Assembly: GCA_009914615.1 (NCBI GenBank)
Contig: WNDX01000025.1
Coordinates: 1-37,670, forward strand
DNA from: Herbaspirillum frisingense
GTDB lineage: Bacteria > Pseudomonadota > Gammaproteobacteria > Burkholderiales > Burkholderiaceae_D
Direction: 5' to 3'
DNA length: 37,670 nt
The notes under the pieces were generated by a model. The model worked only from the letters and a program-made list of their open reading frames with translations, ran no database searches and was not told where the DNA came from. Shown piece after piece: positions 28,452-37,544 of this stretch. A program made the translations under genes and the position numbers. The first letter of the stretch is position 1, and each line of letters starts with the position of its first letter.

Positions 28452-29090
28452 TCAAGTCGCGTGGATGCCCAACTGGGTGAACAGGTAGGCGTTGCGCGCG
28501 GCTTGCTGCGGGAAGCGGCAGCGGGCAGCCTGGACAATCGCCGTCAGCTCGGACAAAGCGACGGCAAACTCTTGATTGATAATAACATATTCGAACTCGG
28601 GAGAGTGCGCGATTTCGCCGCCGGCGGCCAGGATGCGGCGCGTGATGACGTGCGGTTCGTCCTGTCCGCGCTTTTTCAGGCGCTCTTCCAGGGCCGCGAT
28701 CGAGGGCGGTAGGATGAAGATGCCGATGGCGTTGGAAAACTGCTTCTTCACCTGCTGCGCGCCTTGCCAGTCGATTTCCAGCAGCACGTCGGTGCCGTTG
28801 GCGATCTGGTCGGCGATCATCAGGCGCGAAGTGCCGTAGTAGTTGCCATGCACCTCGGCCCATTCCAGGAATTCGCCCTCGGCCTGGCGCTTGAGGAAGT
28901 CTTCGGCGCTGGTGAAATAGTATTCGCGGCCGTGCTCCTCGCCCGGGCGCGGTGCGCGGGTGGTGTAGGAGATCGACAGCTTGATGGCCGGTTCCTGCTT
29001 CAGCAAGGCATTGACGAGGGTCGATTTGCCGGCGCCGGAGGGGGCGACCACCATGAACAGGCTGCCGGAAGTAGGGGTTTTAGCTGGCAT
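28452..29090 (-). CDS. gmk: Guanylate kinase
   Basis: A 212-residue guanylate kinase that phosphorylates GMP and dGMP to the diphosphate with ATP. The P-loop APSGAGKST lies at about residues 15-23. The GMP-binding region [19 protein letters not shown] (about 45-63) carries the conserved Ser, Arg and Tyr contacts, and [13 protein letters not shown] is the catalytic Asp segment. The length is normal (E. coli 207). The ATG at 29090 with a nearby GAGG gives the short N-terminus [10 protein letters not shown]; a longer in-frame start is rejected. It follows yicC by 68 bases and precedes rpoZ by 68. Confidence 0.97.
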   Translation of the reverse strand: MPAKTPTSGSLFMVVAPSGAGKSTLVNALLKQEPAIKLSISYTTRAPRPGEEHGREYYFTSAEDFLKRQAEGEFLEWAEVHGNYYGTSRLMIADQIANGTDVLLEIDWQGAQQVKKQFSNAIGIFILPPSIAALEERLKKRGQDEPHVITRRILAAGGEIAHSPEFEYVIINQEFAVALSELTAIVQAARCRFPQQAARNAYLFTQLGIHAT

Positions 29091-29158
29091 GGGATCCTCG
29101 CTGTTTTTGTTTTGACGTGACGATGTAGGGCTGATGGCGGGACGCCGTCCCGCCGGCT

Positions 29159-30073
29159 TCATTCAAGATTCTGGACCTGCTCGCGCATCTGGTCGATCAG
29201 GAGTTTGAGCTCCATCGAAGCGTCGGCCAGTTCTTTGACGGCGGCCTTGGAACCGACGGTGTTGGCCTCGCGATTGAGCTCTTGCATCATGAAATCGAGG
29301 CGCTTGCCGACCTGGCCACCTTTCTTCAGGATGTGGCGGGTCTCGGCCAGGTGCGCCGACAGGCGCGCCAGCTCTTCGGCGATGTCGATGCGGATGCCGT
29401 AGAGCGTGACTTCCTGGCGGATGCGTTCCAGCGATTCCTCGCGCGTGGCCAGCGGCGCGGCGCCGTTCTGGCTTTGCAGCGCCAGGCCCAGGGCCTCGGT
29501 CATGCGCTCGGTGGCCTTTTGCTGGAATTGCTCGATCAGTTGCGGCACCAGTGGCGTGATGCGGGCGACGATGGCTTCCATCGCGTCCACCCGGGCCAGG
29601 ATCACGGCCTGCAACGCCGCGCCTTCGCGCGCGCGGGTCTCGACGAAGGCTTCCAGGGTCTGGCCCATGGTGGCGAGGATGTCGGCTTGCAGCGTTTCCT
29701 GGCTGATTTCGGCTTCTTCCATCACGCCCGGCCAGCGCAGCAGTTCGTTGACCGACAGCGGCGCGGCGTCGGGGAATTGGGCGCGCAACTGGTCTTGCAG
29801 TGCCGACAGGGTGGCCACGAGGCCGGCATTGAGCGCCTGGCTGTTGCCGGTGGCGGCCTTGCGGCCAAAGGACAGGCGGCATTCCACCTTGCCGCGTACC
29901 AGGCGGCCCATGATGGCTTCGCGCAGCATGGGTTCGACCGCGCGCAGGTCATCGTTGATGCGGAACTGCAGGTCGAGGAAGCGCGAGTTGACGCTCTTCA
30001 TTTCGATCGTGACCGTGCCGGCGGTGGTTTCACGGGTGGTGACGGCGTAGCCGGTCATGCTGTAAATGGTCAA
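29159..30073 (-). CDS. yicC: YicC-family endoribonuclease
   Basis: A 304-residue YicC protein; family members have been reported as endoribonucleases acting on small RNAs. The N-terminal domain begins SMTGYA, continues [15 protein letters not shown], and includes [13 protein letters not shown]. The C-terminal DUF1732 region is well conserved ([33 protein letters not shown]). The start is TTG at 30073. GGAG lies seven bases upstream and the resulting [10 protein letters not shown] aligns with the family N-terminus, whereas ATG at 30058 would cut off conserved residues and lies about 22 bases from the GGAG. It is first in the yicC-gmk-rpoZ-spoT series and is divergent from rph. Confidence 0.93.
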   Translation of the reverse strand: MTIYSMTGYAVTTRETTAGTVTIEMKSVNSRFLDLQFRINDDLRAVEPMLREAIMGRLVRGKVECRLSFGRKAATGNSQALNAGLVATLSALQDQLRAQFPDAAPLSVNELLRWPGVMEEAEISQETLQADILATMGQTLEAFVETRAREGAALQAVILARVDAMEAIVARITPLVPQLIEQFQQKATERMTEALGLALQSQNGAAPLATREESLERIRQEVTLYGIRIDIAEELARLSAHLAETRHILKKGGQVGKRLDFMMQELNREANTVGSKAAVKELADASMELKLLIDQMREQVQNLE

Positions 30074-30374
30074 ATTCTGGCTCCGGTGCGCCGGCTGGCG
30101 CCGCGGTGAAGCGGCGGCGCGCTGGCAAGTCGTTGGTCTGATTGTGGGCGATGCGGTGTTGATGAAGCCGGATGCCGCCGGGCGGCATCCTGATCCTTTA
30201 CAATGCCGGTTTTTGACAATTCCGGCAGCCGCCTTTGACGGTCCGCGCAGGGCATCGCCCGGGTCGGATCCCGCATTTTAAAGAAGATTGGCGGCGGCGC
30301 GCTATCAAAAGATCAAAATTGGCGGTTTTCATGGCCGCCGGCATTCCATTCAGCCAGACCAGACAAGGATTACC

Positions 30375-31103
30375 ATGACTGCATCCCAGCGCCCCAGCGG
30401 CCGTACCGTTTCCCAACTGCGCGACGTGCGCCTCACGCGCCACTACACCAAGCATGCCGAAGGTTCGGTGCTGGTCGAGTTCGGCGACACCCGCGTGCTG
30501 TGCACCGCGTCGATCGAAGAGAAGGTGCCTGGTTTCCTGAAGGGCCGCGGGCAGGGCTGGCTGACCGCCGAGTACGGCATGCTGCCGCGCTCCACTCACA
30601 CCCGCATGGATCGCGAGGCGGCCAAGGGCAAGCAATCCGGCCGCACCCAGGAAATCCAGCGCCTGATCGGCCGCGCGCTGCGCGCTGCCTTCGATCTGGA
30701 AGCCTTCGGCGAGCGAACCCTGCACCTGGACTGCGACGTGCTGCAGGCCGACGGCGGTACCCGCACCGCGGCGATCACCGGCGCCATGGTGGCGGCCTAC
30801 GACGCCTTCTCGGTGCTGAAGTCGCGTGGCCTGGTGGAGACCATCCCGCTGAAGCACTTCGTGGCGGCGATCTCGGTGGGTGTGTACAAGGGCGTGCCGG
30901 TGCTGGATCTGGATTACCTTGAAGATTCCGACTGCGATACCGACATGAACGTGGTCATGACCGACGCCGGTCATTTCGTCGAAGTGCAGGGCACCGCCGA
31001 AGGCGCGGCATTCGACCGCAATGCGCTCAACAGCCTGCTGGACCTGGCGCAGCAAGGCATCGCCACACTCAACACGCTGCAGAAGCAGGCGCTGGGCCTG
31101 TAA
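30375..31103 (+). CDS. rph: Ribonuclease PH
   Basis: A 242-residue phosphate-dependent 3'-to-5' exoribonuclease that trims tRNA precursors and forms a hexameric ring. Conserved sequences include [21 protein letters not shown] (about 21-41), [17 protein letters not shown] with the phosphate-binding Arg residues near the [16 protein letters not shown] helix, and [19 protein letters not shown] around residue 120. Length is normal (E. coli 238). AAGGAT lies about five bases before the ATG at 30375. Divergent from yicC as in many proteobacteria. A hairpin terminator follows. Confidence 0.97.
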   Translation: MTASQRPSGRTVSQLRDVRLTRHYTKHAEGSVLVEFGDTRVLCTASIEEKVPGFLKGRGQGWLTAEYGMLPRSTHTRMDREAAKGKQSGRTQEIQRLIGRALRAAFDLEAFGERTLHLDCDVLQADGGTRTAAITGAMVAAYDAFSVLKSRGLVETIPLKHFVAAISVGVYKGVPVLDLDYLEDSDCDTDMNVVMTDAGHFVEVQGTAEGAAFDRNALNSLLDLAQQGIATLNTLQKQALGL

Positions 31104-31157
31104 GCCCGGGGCGCGTAGCAGCGGTCCGCGAATCGCTTTACAATGCGGCTTTCACGG

Positions 31158-31192
31158 AAAACGCCATGTTGAATCGACGACATGGCGTTTTT
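31158..31192 (+). terminator. Terminator between rph and rdgB
   Basis: AAAACGCCATGT (31158-31169) and ACATGGCGTTTT (31180-31191) form a 12-pair stem with a 10-base loop, followed by T and C. TACAAT (31139-31144) sits just before it, so it may act on rph read-through or within a leader of rdgB. Confidence 0.75.
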
Positions 31193-31236
31193 CATTGCAC
31201 CACGCAAACTTTGCAAACGATATAAGCCAGACAAGC

Positions 31237-31827
31237 ATGGATACCAAGCAAAAGATCGTGATGGCGTCGAACAACGCCGGCAAGCTCAAGGAATTCGCCA
31301 GTCTGCTGGGCGGCATCGGCCTGGACGTGCGCCCGCAGGGCGAGTTCAACGTGCCGGAAGCGGAAGAGCCTTTCGGCACCTTCGTCGAAAACGCCCTGAC
31401 CAAGGCGCGCCACGCTGCCCGCCTGACCGGCCTGCCGGCGCTGGCCGACGATTCCGGTGTCTGCGTCAACGCCCTGGGCGGCGCGCCGGGCGTGTATTCG
31501 GCGCGCTATGCCGGCGAGCCCAAGTCGGACGCGGCCAACAACGCCAAGCTGATCCGGGAGTTGTCGGCCCATGCCGACAAATCGGCGTATTACTACTGTG
31601 TGCTGGTCTACGTGCGCCATGCCGACGACCCGCAACCGGTGATCGCCGATGGCGTCTGGAAGGGCGAAATTGTCGCCGACGCACGCGGCGAGGGCGGTTT
31701 CGGCTACGACCCGTATTTCCTGCTGCCGGAACTGGGCAAGACCGCCGCCGAACTCAGCGCGGCCGAGAAGAATGCTGTTTCGCACCGGGGCCACGCCTTG
31801 CGTGCGCTGGTAGAGAAGCTGAAATGA
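31237..31827 (+). CDS. rdgB: XTP/dITP pyrophosphatase (Ham1/RdgB)
   Basis: A 196-residue house-cleaning enzyme that hydrolyses non-canonical purine triphosphates (dITP, XTP) to monophosphates and keeps them out of DNA. Motifs: SNNAGKLKEF at about 10-19, ALADDSGVCVNALGGAPGVYSARYAG at 68-92 with catalytic Asp residues, GGFGYDPYF near 153, and SHRGHAL at the end. The length matches E. coli RdgB (197). The ATG at 31237 is the family start (MDTKQKIVMASNN). The ribosome-binding site is weak. Its stop overlaps the hemW start (ATGA), so the two are translationally coupled. Confidence 0.96.
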   Translation: MDTKQKIVMASNNAGKLKEFASLLGGIGLDVRPQGEFNVPEAEEPFGTFVENALTKARHAARLTGLPALADDSGVCVNALGGAPGVYSARYAGEPKSDAANNAKLIRELSAHADKSAYYYCVLVYVRHADDPQPVIADGVWKGEIVADARGEGGFGYDPYFLLPELGKTAAELSAAEKNAVSHRGHALRALVEKLK

Positions 31828-33068
31828 TCCCCATCAAACCGGTCGCGGCCAACGTGCCCGCCGAACAGGCGGCCTCCGGCTCGGCGCAGGCCGCGCTGGC
31901 CTTCCTGAAACCGGGCAGCCTGCAACTGTCGGCACTGCCGCCGCTGTCGCTGTATGTGCATTTCCCGTGGTGCGTGCGCAAGTGCCCCTACTGCGATTTC
32001 AATTCGCACGAGGTCAAGGGCAGCTTCCCCGAGCAGGAATACCTGGATGCGCTGCGCACCGATCTGGAAATGGCGCTGCCGCTGATCTGGGGCCGGAAGA
32101 TCTACACGATCTTCATCGGCGGCGGCACGCCCAGCCTGCTGTCGGCGGCCGGCCTGGATCGTCTGCTGTCGGATCTGCGCACCTTGCTGCCCTTCGACGG
32201 CGACATCGAGATCACGATGGAAGCCAATCCCGGCACGTTCGAGGCCGAGAAATTCCGCTCCTACCGAGAGAGTGGCATCAACCGTTTGTCGATCGGCATC
32301 CAGAGCTTCAATGCCCGCCATCTGCAGGCCTTGGGCCGCATCCATGACGGCGACCAGGCGCTGAAGGCGGTGGAGATCGCCCACGCCAATTTCGATAATT
32401 TCAATCTGGATCTGATGTACGCGCTGCCGCAGCAGACGCTGGCCGAGGCGCGCGCCGACATCGAGACCGCCATCGCCTTCGCGCCGCCGCATCTGTCGCT
32501 GTACCACCTGACGCTGGAGCCGAACACGCTGTTCGCCAAGTATCCGCCGCCGGTGCCGGACGACGACACCAGTGCCGACATGCAAGACCTGATCGCGGAA
32601 CTGACTTCGGCTGGCGGCTATGCCAACTATGAGGTCTCGGCCTACGCACAGGCCAAACGGCGCGCCAAGCACAACCTGAACTACTGGCAATTCGGCGACT
32701 ATCTCGGCATCGGCGCCGGCGCACACTCCAAGCTGTCCTTCCCGCACCGCATCGTGCGCCAGATGCGCTACAAGCATCCTCAGACCTATCTGGAGCAGGC
32801 AAGGGCCGGCACGCCCGTCCAGGAAGAGGCTGAGATCGGGCGCGACGCGCTGGGCTTCGAGTTCATGCTCAACGCCTTGCGCCTGACCGAAGGCTTCCCG
32901 CCCAACCTGTTCGCCGAGCGCACCGGCATGGGCCTGAACCAGATCGAAAAACAGCTCAACCTGGCCGAACAGAAGGGAATGTTGTATCGGGATCACGCTT
33001 TGATCCGTCCGACCGATTTGGGGCGCCGTTTTTTAAATGATTTGCAAGAAATCTTCCTGTTGGATTAA
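31824..33068 (+). CDS. hemW: Radical SAM heme chaperone HemW
   Basis: A 414-residue radical SAM protein related to oxygen-independent coproporphyrinogen oxidase HemN. The iron-sulfur cluster motif is CVRKCPYCDF (C50, C54, C57), and the residue after the last Cys pattern is Phe, the HemW rather than HemN form. HemW members bind heme and deliver it, rather than oxidising coproporphyrinogen. GGGTPSLLS near 110 and the GIQSFNARHLQALGRIH segment near 155 are further radical SAM landmarks. The first 40 residues are an extension relative to E. coli HemW, where the cluster is near residue 16. The ATG overlaps the rdgB stop as ATGA. Confidence 0.94.
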   Translation: MIPIKPVAANVPAEQAASGSAQAALAFLKPGSLQLSALPPLSLYVHFPWCVRKCPYCDFNSHEVKGSFPEQEYLDALRTDLEMALPLIWGRKIYTIFIGGGTPSLLSAAGLDRLLSDLRTLLPFDGDIEITMEANPGTFEAEKFRSYRESGINRLSIGIQSFNARHLQALGRIHDGDQALKAVEIAHANFDNFNLDLMYALPQQTLAEARADIETAIAFAPPHLSLYHLTLEPNTLFAKYPPPVPDDDTSADMQDLIAELTSAGGYANYEVSAYAQAKRRAKHNLNYWQFGDYLGIGAGAHSKLSFPHRIVRQMRYKHPQTYLEQARAGTPVQEEAEIGRDALGFEFMLNALRLTEGFPPNLFAERTGMGLNQIEKQLNLAEQKGMLYRDHALIRPTDLGRRFLNDLQEIFLLD

Positions 33069-33211
33069 AGCTTGCTTGCAAGTGTCTTTTTATCAGGTAT
33101 ATTTAGAAAAATTTGAATTTAATTAAGTATTCTGCTGGGAAACTTTTTTACAGTTTTTCAACATGACGGAGCGTCTCCGGTAGTAAAAAGAGGGGCGCCG
33201 AGATAAAAAAT

Positions 33212-34411
33212 ATGGCTGTCCAGGATAAAAGCGTTCCTTTTCCTCTCGTGTATTTACAGCCTGTCGCCGACGTTCATCACGTATGGACAGCGCTGTCGTT
33301 GCACATCTCACCCATCGATGAGGATGGCAGTGTCTTGCTATCCCGCCTTTTCAATGAGTTCGGCTTGCACGACGCATTGGGTGGGTTGACCTGCATCATC
33401 CCCGTGCGCGATCCGGCGGTATTTGCCCCCGAGTTTGCCAATCCCATCCCGGAAGGCCAGTTGGCGCTGCGTGTGCCGGTCGAGCATTGCGTGGATCCGG
33501 GCAAGATCGATGCGCTGGACTGGCTCTACAGCCGCGGCTTCGCCATCATCGCCGACGGCTTGCCGGCGCAGGGCGCCAGCGTCTTCCCCTTCGTCGAATC
33601 GATGGCGCTGGACGCCAGCGTGGGCAGCCTGCCGGACGCGGTGCAATGGATCAACAAGCTGCGCGGTCCGCACCTGGTGGAAAACGTCGGTGACGCAGTG
33701 CAGTTCGACCTGTGCCGCGCCGAGGGCTTCCGCTGGTTCTCGGGCGATTACGCCTTGCATCCCGACAGCCGTCTGTCGCAAAAGAATTCGATTTCGCGCG
33801 CGCGCCTGCTGAAGCTGCTGGAGCTGGTGGCGCGCGATGCCGACGCCAACGAGTTGGAATCGCTGCTCAAGCAGGATCCGGCGCTGTCCTATCAGTTGTT
33901 CAAACTGGTCAGTTCGGCCGCTTTCGGCTTCTCGGCGCACATCACCAATTTCACCCAGGCCATCAACCTGCTGGGCCGCCGCCAATTGCAGCGCTGGCTG
34001 CAACTGCTGCTGTACGCGCGCTTCCCGGGCGACGAATCGGCCAATCCGCTGCTGCCGCGCGCGGCCGCGCGCGCCGCGATGATGGAAGCCATGGCGCATC
34101 GCGTCGATTGCACGCGCGAAGAACTGGACCGCGCCTTCATCACCGGCATGTTCTCGCTGCTGGACATCCTGCTGGGCATGCCGCTCAACGACATCATCGA
34201 GCCGCTCAAGCTGCCGGTGGACATCGTCAACGCGCTGACCACCCGCACCGGGCGCCTGGGCAAGCTGCTGGACGTGGTGGAACGTTCCGAATACGGCCGC
34301 ATTCCCTTGCGCCACACCGATCTGGACGCCGCCGGCCTCGATGCGCGGGTATATTGCGAATGCCTGATACAGGCCTTTAACTGGGCAACCCGCGTCAGTA
34401 CAGAGGCCTGA
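33212..34411 (+). CDS. HDOD protein with eroded EAL-like N-terminal half
   Basis: A 399-residue paralogue of the EAL-HDOD protein at 18588-19937. The HDOD half (about 195-390) is well conserved: NLLGRRQLQRWLQLLLYA here against VLGRRQLKRWLQILLFAN there. The N-terminal half aligns in length and fold pattern, but every phosphodiesterase residue is gone. The ELL position, Asn, LEILE Glu, Asp-Asp and KID Lys are replaced (for example LRVPVE, ADGLP and ALDAS). It therefore cannot hydrolyse cyclic-di-GMP; any remaining role would be binding or scaffolding. It ends five bases before the PAS-GGDEF-EAL gene, so the two form an operon. The ATG at 33212 lacks a strong ribosome-binding site. The 143-base spacer before it is AT-rich. 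Confidence 0.85.
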   Translation: MAVQDKSVPFPLVYLQPVADVHHVWTALSLHISPIDEDGSVLLSRLFNEFGLHDALGGLTCIIPVRDPAVFAPEFANPIPEGQLALRVPVEHCVDPGKIDALDWLYSRGFAIIADGLPAQGASVFPFVESMALDASVGSLPDAVQWINKLRGPHLVENVGDAVQFDLCRAEGFRWFSGDYALHPDSRLSQKNSISRARLLKLLELVARDADANELESLLKQDPALSYQLFKLVSSAAFGFSAHITNFTQAINLLGRRQLQRWLQLLLYARFPGDESANPLLPRAAARAAMMEAMAHRVDCTREELDRAFITGMFSLLDILLGMPLNDIIEPLKLPVDIVNALTTRTGRLGKLLDVVERSEYGRIPLRHTDLDAAGLDARVYCECLIQAFNWATRVSTEA

Positions 34412-34416
34412 TTTCC

Positions 34417-36489
34417 ATGATTTCCTCCGTCGGCACCGATGATCTGGCATGTTGTTCTGCATTGCTGGATGCGATGCAGAACCTGCAAGGCATGGCGCTA
34501 CACGCGGCGCTTGGCGGCATCGCCTCGGGTTTCCTGAAGCGCCCCGGCGGACGCTATATGAGCGGCGCCGCGCCGGAAACCGCCGGCGGCCTGCGCCAGC
34601 CGGTCGAGCACGACGGCGACCTGTTCGGTCATTTCCTCTTTCCCGCGCTCACGCGCCCCTATACCGAAATCGAGCGGAGTCGCCTGGCCATGCTGGCCGG
34701 CTTCACCGGCCGCCTGATGCAGCGCCGCGCCGAGACCGAAAAGCGTGGCCGCTCGCTGGACCAGATCGAAGCCAAGCTGGAGCAGCAGGCGCAGATCCTG
34801 AACCAGATGCACGAGTCCGTGATCACCATGGATCCGGCCGGCTTCATCACCAGCTGGAACCGCGGCGCCGAGCAATTGTTCGGCTATACCGCAATGGAAG
34901 CGATCGGCCGCAACGTGCTGTTCCTCTACGAAAACGAGGATGAGGAAGATTCGGTCGCCGACATGTTCCTGGAGCAGGGCGGGCGCGAGATGGAGGTGCG
35001 ACGCCGCAAGAAATCCGGCGAGACCTTCTGGGCCAGCCTGTCGCTGTCCGTCATGCGCGACCAGCACGGCAATCCCATCGGTCTGATCGGCTACCTCAAC
35101 GACATCACCGAGCGCAAGAACGCCGAAAAGCTGATCCATCATCTGGCCTATTACGACTCGCTGACCGGCCTGCCCAACCGCACGCTGCTGACCCGCACCG
35201 TGGACCAGGCGCTGCTGGAAGCGCAGCAGGGCAGCATGCACGGCTGCGTGATGTTCATCGACCTGAACCGCTTCAAGCCCATCAACGACACCCTGGGTCA
35301 CGTGGCTGGCGACATGCTGCTGGTCGAAGTGGCGATCCGCCTGCGCCGCACCTTGCGCGAGCAGGACGTGGTGGCGCGCCTGGGCGCGGACGAATTCGCG
35401 GTGGCGCTGTTCGACATCGACAAGGACTACCACCCCGGCTTCGTGGCGCAAAAGCTGCTGGCCCTGTTCGACGAACCGTTCTTCATCGACGGCCACGAGC
35501 TGCGCGTGGGCGCCAGCATCGGCGTGAGCATGTATCCGGAAGATGCCAGCGACACCGAAACCCTGCTGCGCCTGGCCGACATCGCCATGTATCGCGCCAA
35601 GCAGGGCGGCGAGAACAACGAAGGCGGCTACGCGTACTACAGCGAAGAGATGAACCGCAACACGCTGGATCTGCTGCGCATCGAAACCGGCCTGCTGCAC
35701 GCCTTCGAATACAACGAACTGCTGCTGTACTACCAGCCCAAGGTGGACATGGCGACCGGCGCCATCACCGGCGCCGAAGCGCTGGTGCGCTGGCAGCACC
35801 CGGAGCGCGGCCTGCTGCTGCCGGGCGAATTCATCCCGATCGCCGAAGAGACCGGCCTGATCGTGCAACTGAGCGACTGGGTGCTGGACGCCGTGTGCCG
35901 CCAGGCGCGATCGTGGAAGGACGCCGGCATGGCGCCAATGCGCATCGCCCTGAACGTGACCGCGCGAGAATTCACACGCTCGCTGCCGGACCGCGTGCGC
36001 GCGGCGCTGAGCCGCCACATGCTCAGCGGCGACTGGCTGGAACTGGAAATCACGGAGAGCATGCTGATGCACAGCACCGACCGTGTGATCTCCATCATGG
36101 AAAAGATTTGCAGCCTGGGCATCACGATTTCGCTGGATGACTTCGGCACCGGCTATTCCAGCCTGTCCTACCTCAAGCGTTTCCCTATCAATACGCTCAA
36201 GATCGACCGCTCGTTCACCATGGGCATCCCGGACGACACCAACGACTGCGCCATCGCCAGCGCCATCATCGGCATTGCCAAGCAGTTGCGCCACAAGGTG
36301 ATCGCCGAAGGCGTGGAGACCGAGAAACAGTTCAGCTTCCTGCGCGAAGCCGGCTGTAACGAACTGCAGGGCTATATCTTCTCGCGCCCGGTCCCGGCCG
36401 CCGACTTCCACGCCATGCTGCTGGAAGGCCGCCGGCTCAAGATCGTCAGCGAGCATCCTTCGCTGCCGCTGGACGAAGCAGGCGCCTGA
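34417..36489 (+). CDS. PAS-GGDEF-EAL cyclic-di-GMP signalling protein
   Basis: A 690-residue cytoplasmic protein. Residues 1-125 may be a truncated GAF-like region ending in a coiled coil. PAS lies at about 128-235 (SVITMDPAGFITSWN), GGDEF at about 240-410 and EAL at about 430-675. The GGDEF signature reads GADEF (323-327), with an intact RxxD site (REQD at 314-317), so cyclase activity is uncertain. The EAL domain looks complete: EAL at 454-456, ELEITES, DDFGTGYSSLSYLKRF at 574-589, KIDRSF and EGVET. The likely role is a phosphodiesterase controlled by the PAS and GGDEF parts. No membrane segment is seen. It starts five bases after the HDOD gene stop, so the two are probably translated together and may interact. 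Confidence 0.95.
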   Translation: MISSVGTDDLACCSALLDAMQNLQGMALHAALGGIASGFLKRPGGRYMSGAAPETAGGLRQPVEHDGDLFGHFLFPALTRPYTEIERSRLAMLAGFTGRLMQRRAETEKRGRSLDQIEAKLEQQAQILNQMHESVITMDPAGFITSWNRGAEQLFGYTAMEAIGRNVLFLYENEDEEDSVADMFLEQGGREMEVRRRKKSGETFWASLSLSVMRDQHGNPIGLIGYLNDITERKNAEKLIHHLAYYDSLTGLPNRTLLTRTVDQALLEAQQGSMHGCVMFIDLNRFKPINDTLGHVAGDMLLVEVAIRLRRTLREQDVVARLGADEFAVALFDIDKDYHPGFVAQKLLALFDEPFFIDGHELRVGASIGVSMYPEDASDTETLLRLADIAMYRAKQGGENNEGGYAYYSEEMNRNTLDLLRIETGLLHAFEYNELLLYYQPKVDMATGAITGAEALVRWQHPERGLLLPGEFIPIAEETGLIVQLSDWVLDAVCRQARSWKDAGMAPMRIALNVTAREFTRSLPDRVRAALSRHMLSGDWLELEITESMLMHSTDRVISIMEKICSLGITISLDDFGTGYSSLSYLKRFPINTLKIDRSFTMGIPDDTNDCAIASAIIGIAKQLRHKVIAEGVETEKQFSFLREAGCNELQGYIFSRPVPAADFHAMLLEGRRLKIVSEHPSLPLDEAGA

Positions 36490-36900
36490 GCCTCTGCCGG
36501 CGCCGGTCAGCTATCCCATTTCAGCATCTCCCTTGATCGACGGTCTTTGCTCGCGCATCAAGGCAGCAGGCGTCATTCGCGTCTGATTCATCCTCGGATG
36601 GCCGGTCTGCGGAATCATTCCTGAGCGGACGGCGTCTATCATCCGTTGTCCCCTCCAAATGGCGAGCGTGTCCAGAATTGCGCTCTCCGACGGATGAGTG
36701 GGATGATGCCGTGGGCAGCAAGGCTTCGAGGCAAAGACGGTGAATGGCAAAGGCTCCGCCCGTTTTGTGGGTTTCAGAATTTGGGGAAAATCTTGGAATT
36801 ACATCGATTTCCGTCGGAAGATGACGCTGGAATCACATTTTATGCATCGAAGCAGAATATCTTTGCAAGCCTCATTTCGATCACTACAAGGATCCATACT
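36490..36900. other. Gene-free stretch before sodC
   Basis: About 410 bases without a recognised gene. Open frames exist (a TTG-start minus-strand frame at 36511-36750, and a plus frame reading into sodC from 36646), but neither has a good ribosome-binding site or family features. Composition is lower in GC than the neighbouring genes, mainly after 36780. TTCC-GTC-GGAA near 36810-36820 is a short palindrome upstream of sodC. It may be an old insertion scar or a regulatory region; nothing in it settles the matter. Confidence 0.5.
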
Positions 36901-37428
36901 ATGAAACGATTGTTTGTCTTAGTGGCGGCACTGAGCGCCGGCCCGGCGTTCGCCGCATCCGACGCGCAGATCAAGGTGCCGCTCAATTTCGTCAACGCGC
37001 AAGGCGCCACCGCGCCGGCGGGCGAGGTGACCATCACCGAATCGCCCTACGGCCTGATCTTCACGCCCGCACTGAGCGGCCTGCCCAGCGGCATCCACGG
37101 CTTCCACATCCACCAGAACCCGTCCTGCGATCCGCTGAACAAGGACGGCAAGATGGAACCGGCGCTGGCCGCCGGCGGCCACTGGGATCCGCAAAAGACC
37201 AACAAGCACGCCGGCCCCTATGGCGACGGCCATCTGGGCGACCTGCCGGCCCTGTACGCCACGGCTGAAGGCAAGGCCGAATACCCGGTGTTGGCGCCGC
37301 GCCTCAAGACCCTGGCCGAGATTCGCGGCCATGCCCTGATGGTGCACGTGGGCGCGGACAACCACGCCGACCACCCGGCGCCGCTGGGCGGCGGCGGGGC
37401 GCGCCTGGCGTGCGGGGTGATTCAGTAA
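36901..37428 (+). CDS. sodC: Periplasmic Cu/Zn superoxide dismutase
   Basis: A 175-residue precursor. Residues 1-18 are a signal peptide ([18 protein letters not shown]), so the enzyme acts in the periplasm and turns superoxide into peroxide and oxygen. The copper and zinc ligands lie in [31 protein letters not shown] and [13 protein letters not shown]. The Cys pair of NPSC and ACGVI forms the usual disulfide. The ATG at 36901 has AAGGAT at about eight bases. The in-frame extension from 36646 is rejected because it would bury the signal peptide. Monocistronic, with a terminator at 37449. Confidence 0.97.
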   Translation: MKRLFVLVAALSAGPAFAASDAQIKVPLNFVNAQGATAPAGEVTITESPYGLIFTPALSGLPSGIHGFHIHQNPSCDPLNKDGKMEPALAAGGHWDPQKTNKHAGPYGDGHLGDLPALYATAEGKAEYPVLAPRLKTLAEIRGHALMVHVGADNHADHPAPLGGGGARLACGVIQ

Positions 37429-37448
37429 GCTCGTCTTGCGCAAGAATG

Positions 37449-37475
37449 AAAAAGCCCGCTCATGCGGGCTTTTTT
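37449..37475 (+). terminator. Rho-independent terminator of sodC
   Basis: AAAAA, then GCCCGC (37454-37459), loop TCAT, GCGGGC (37464-37469), then six T. The left A run lets it also work in the minus direction. Confidence 0.92.
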
Positions 37476-37544
37476 CATGGCGGCGACTGCATCGGAGCAT
37501 CCGCCGTATTGCAGCCGGCGCACCGGACGTGCCCGGCGCGGCGG

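Noticed and set aside
36511..36750. 79-residue minus-strand frame before sodC
   Set aside because: TTG start without a ribosome-binding site, no recognisable motif and no neighbour to support it.
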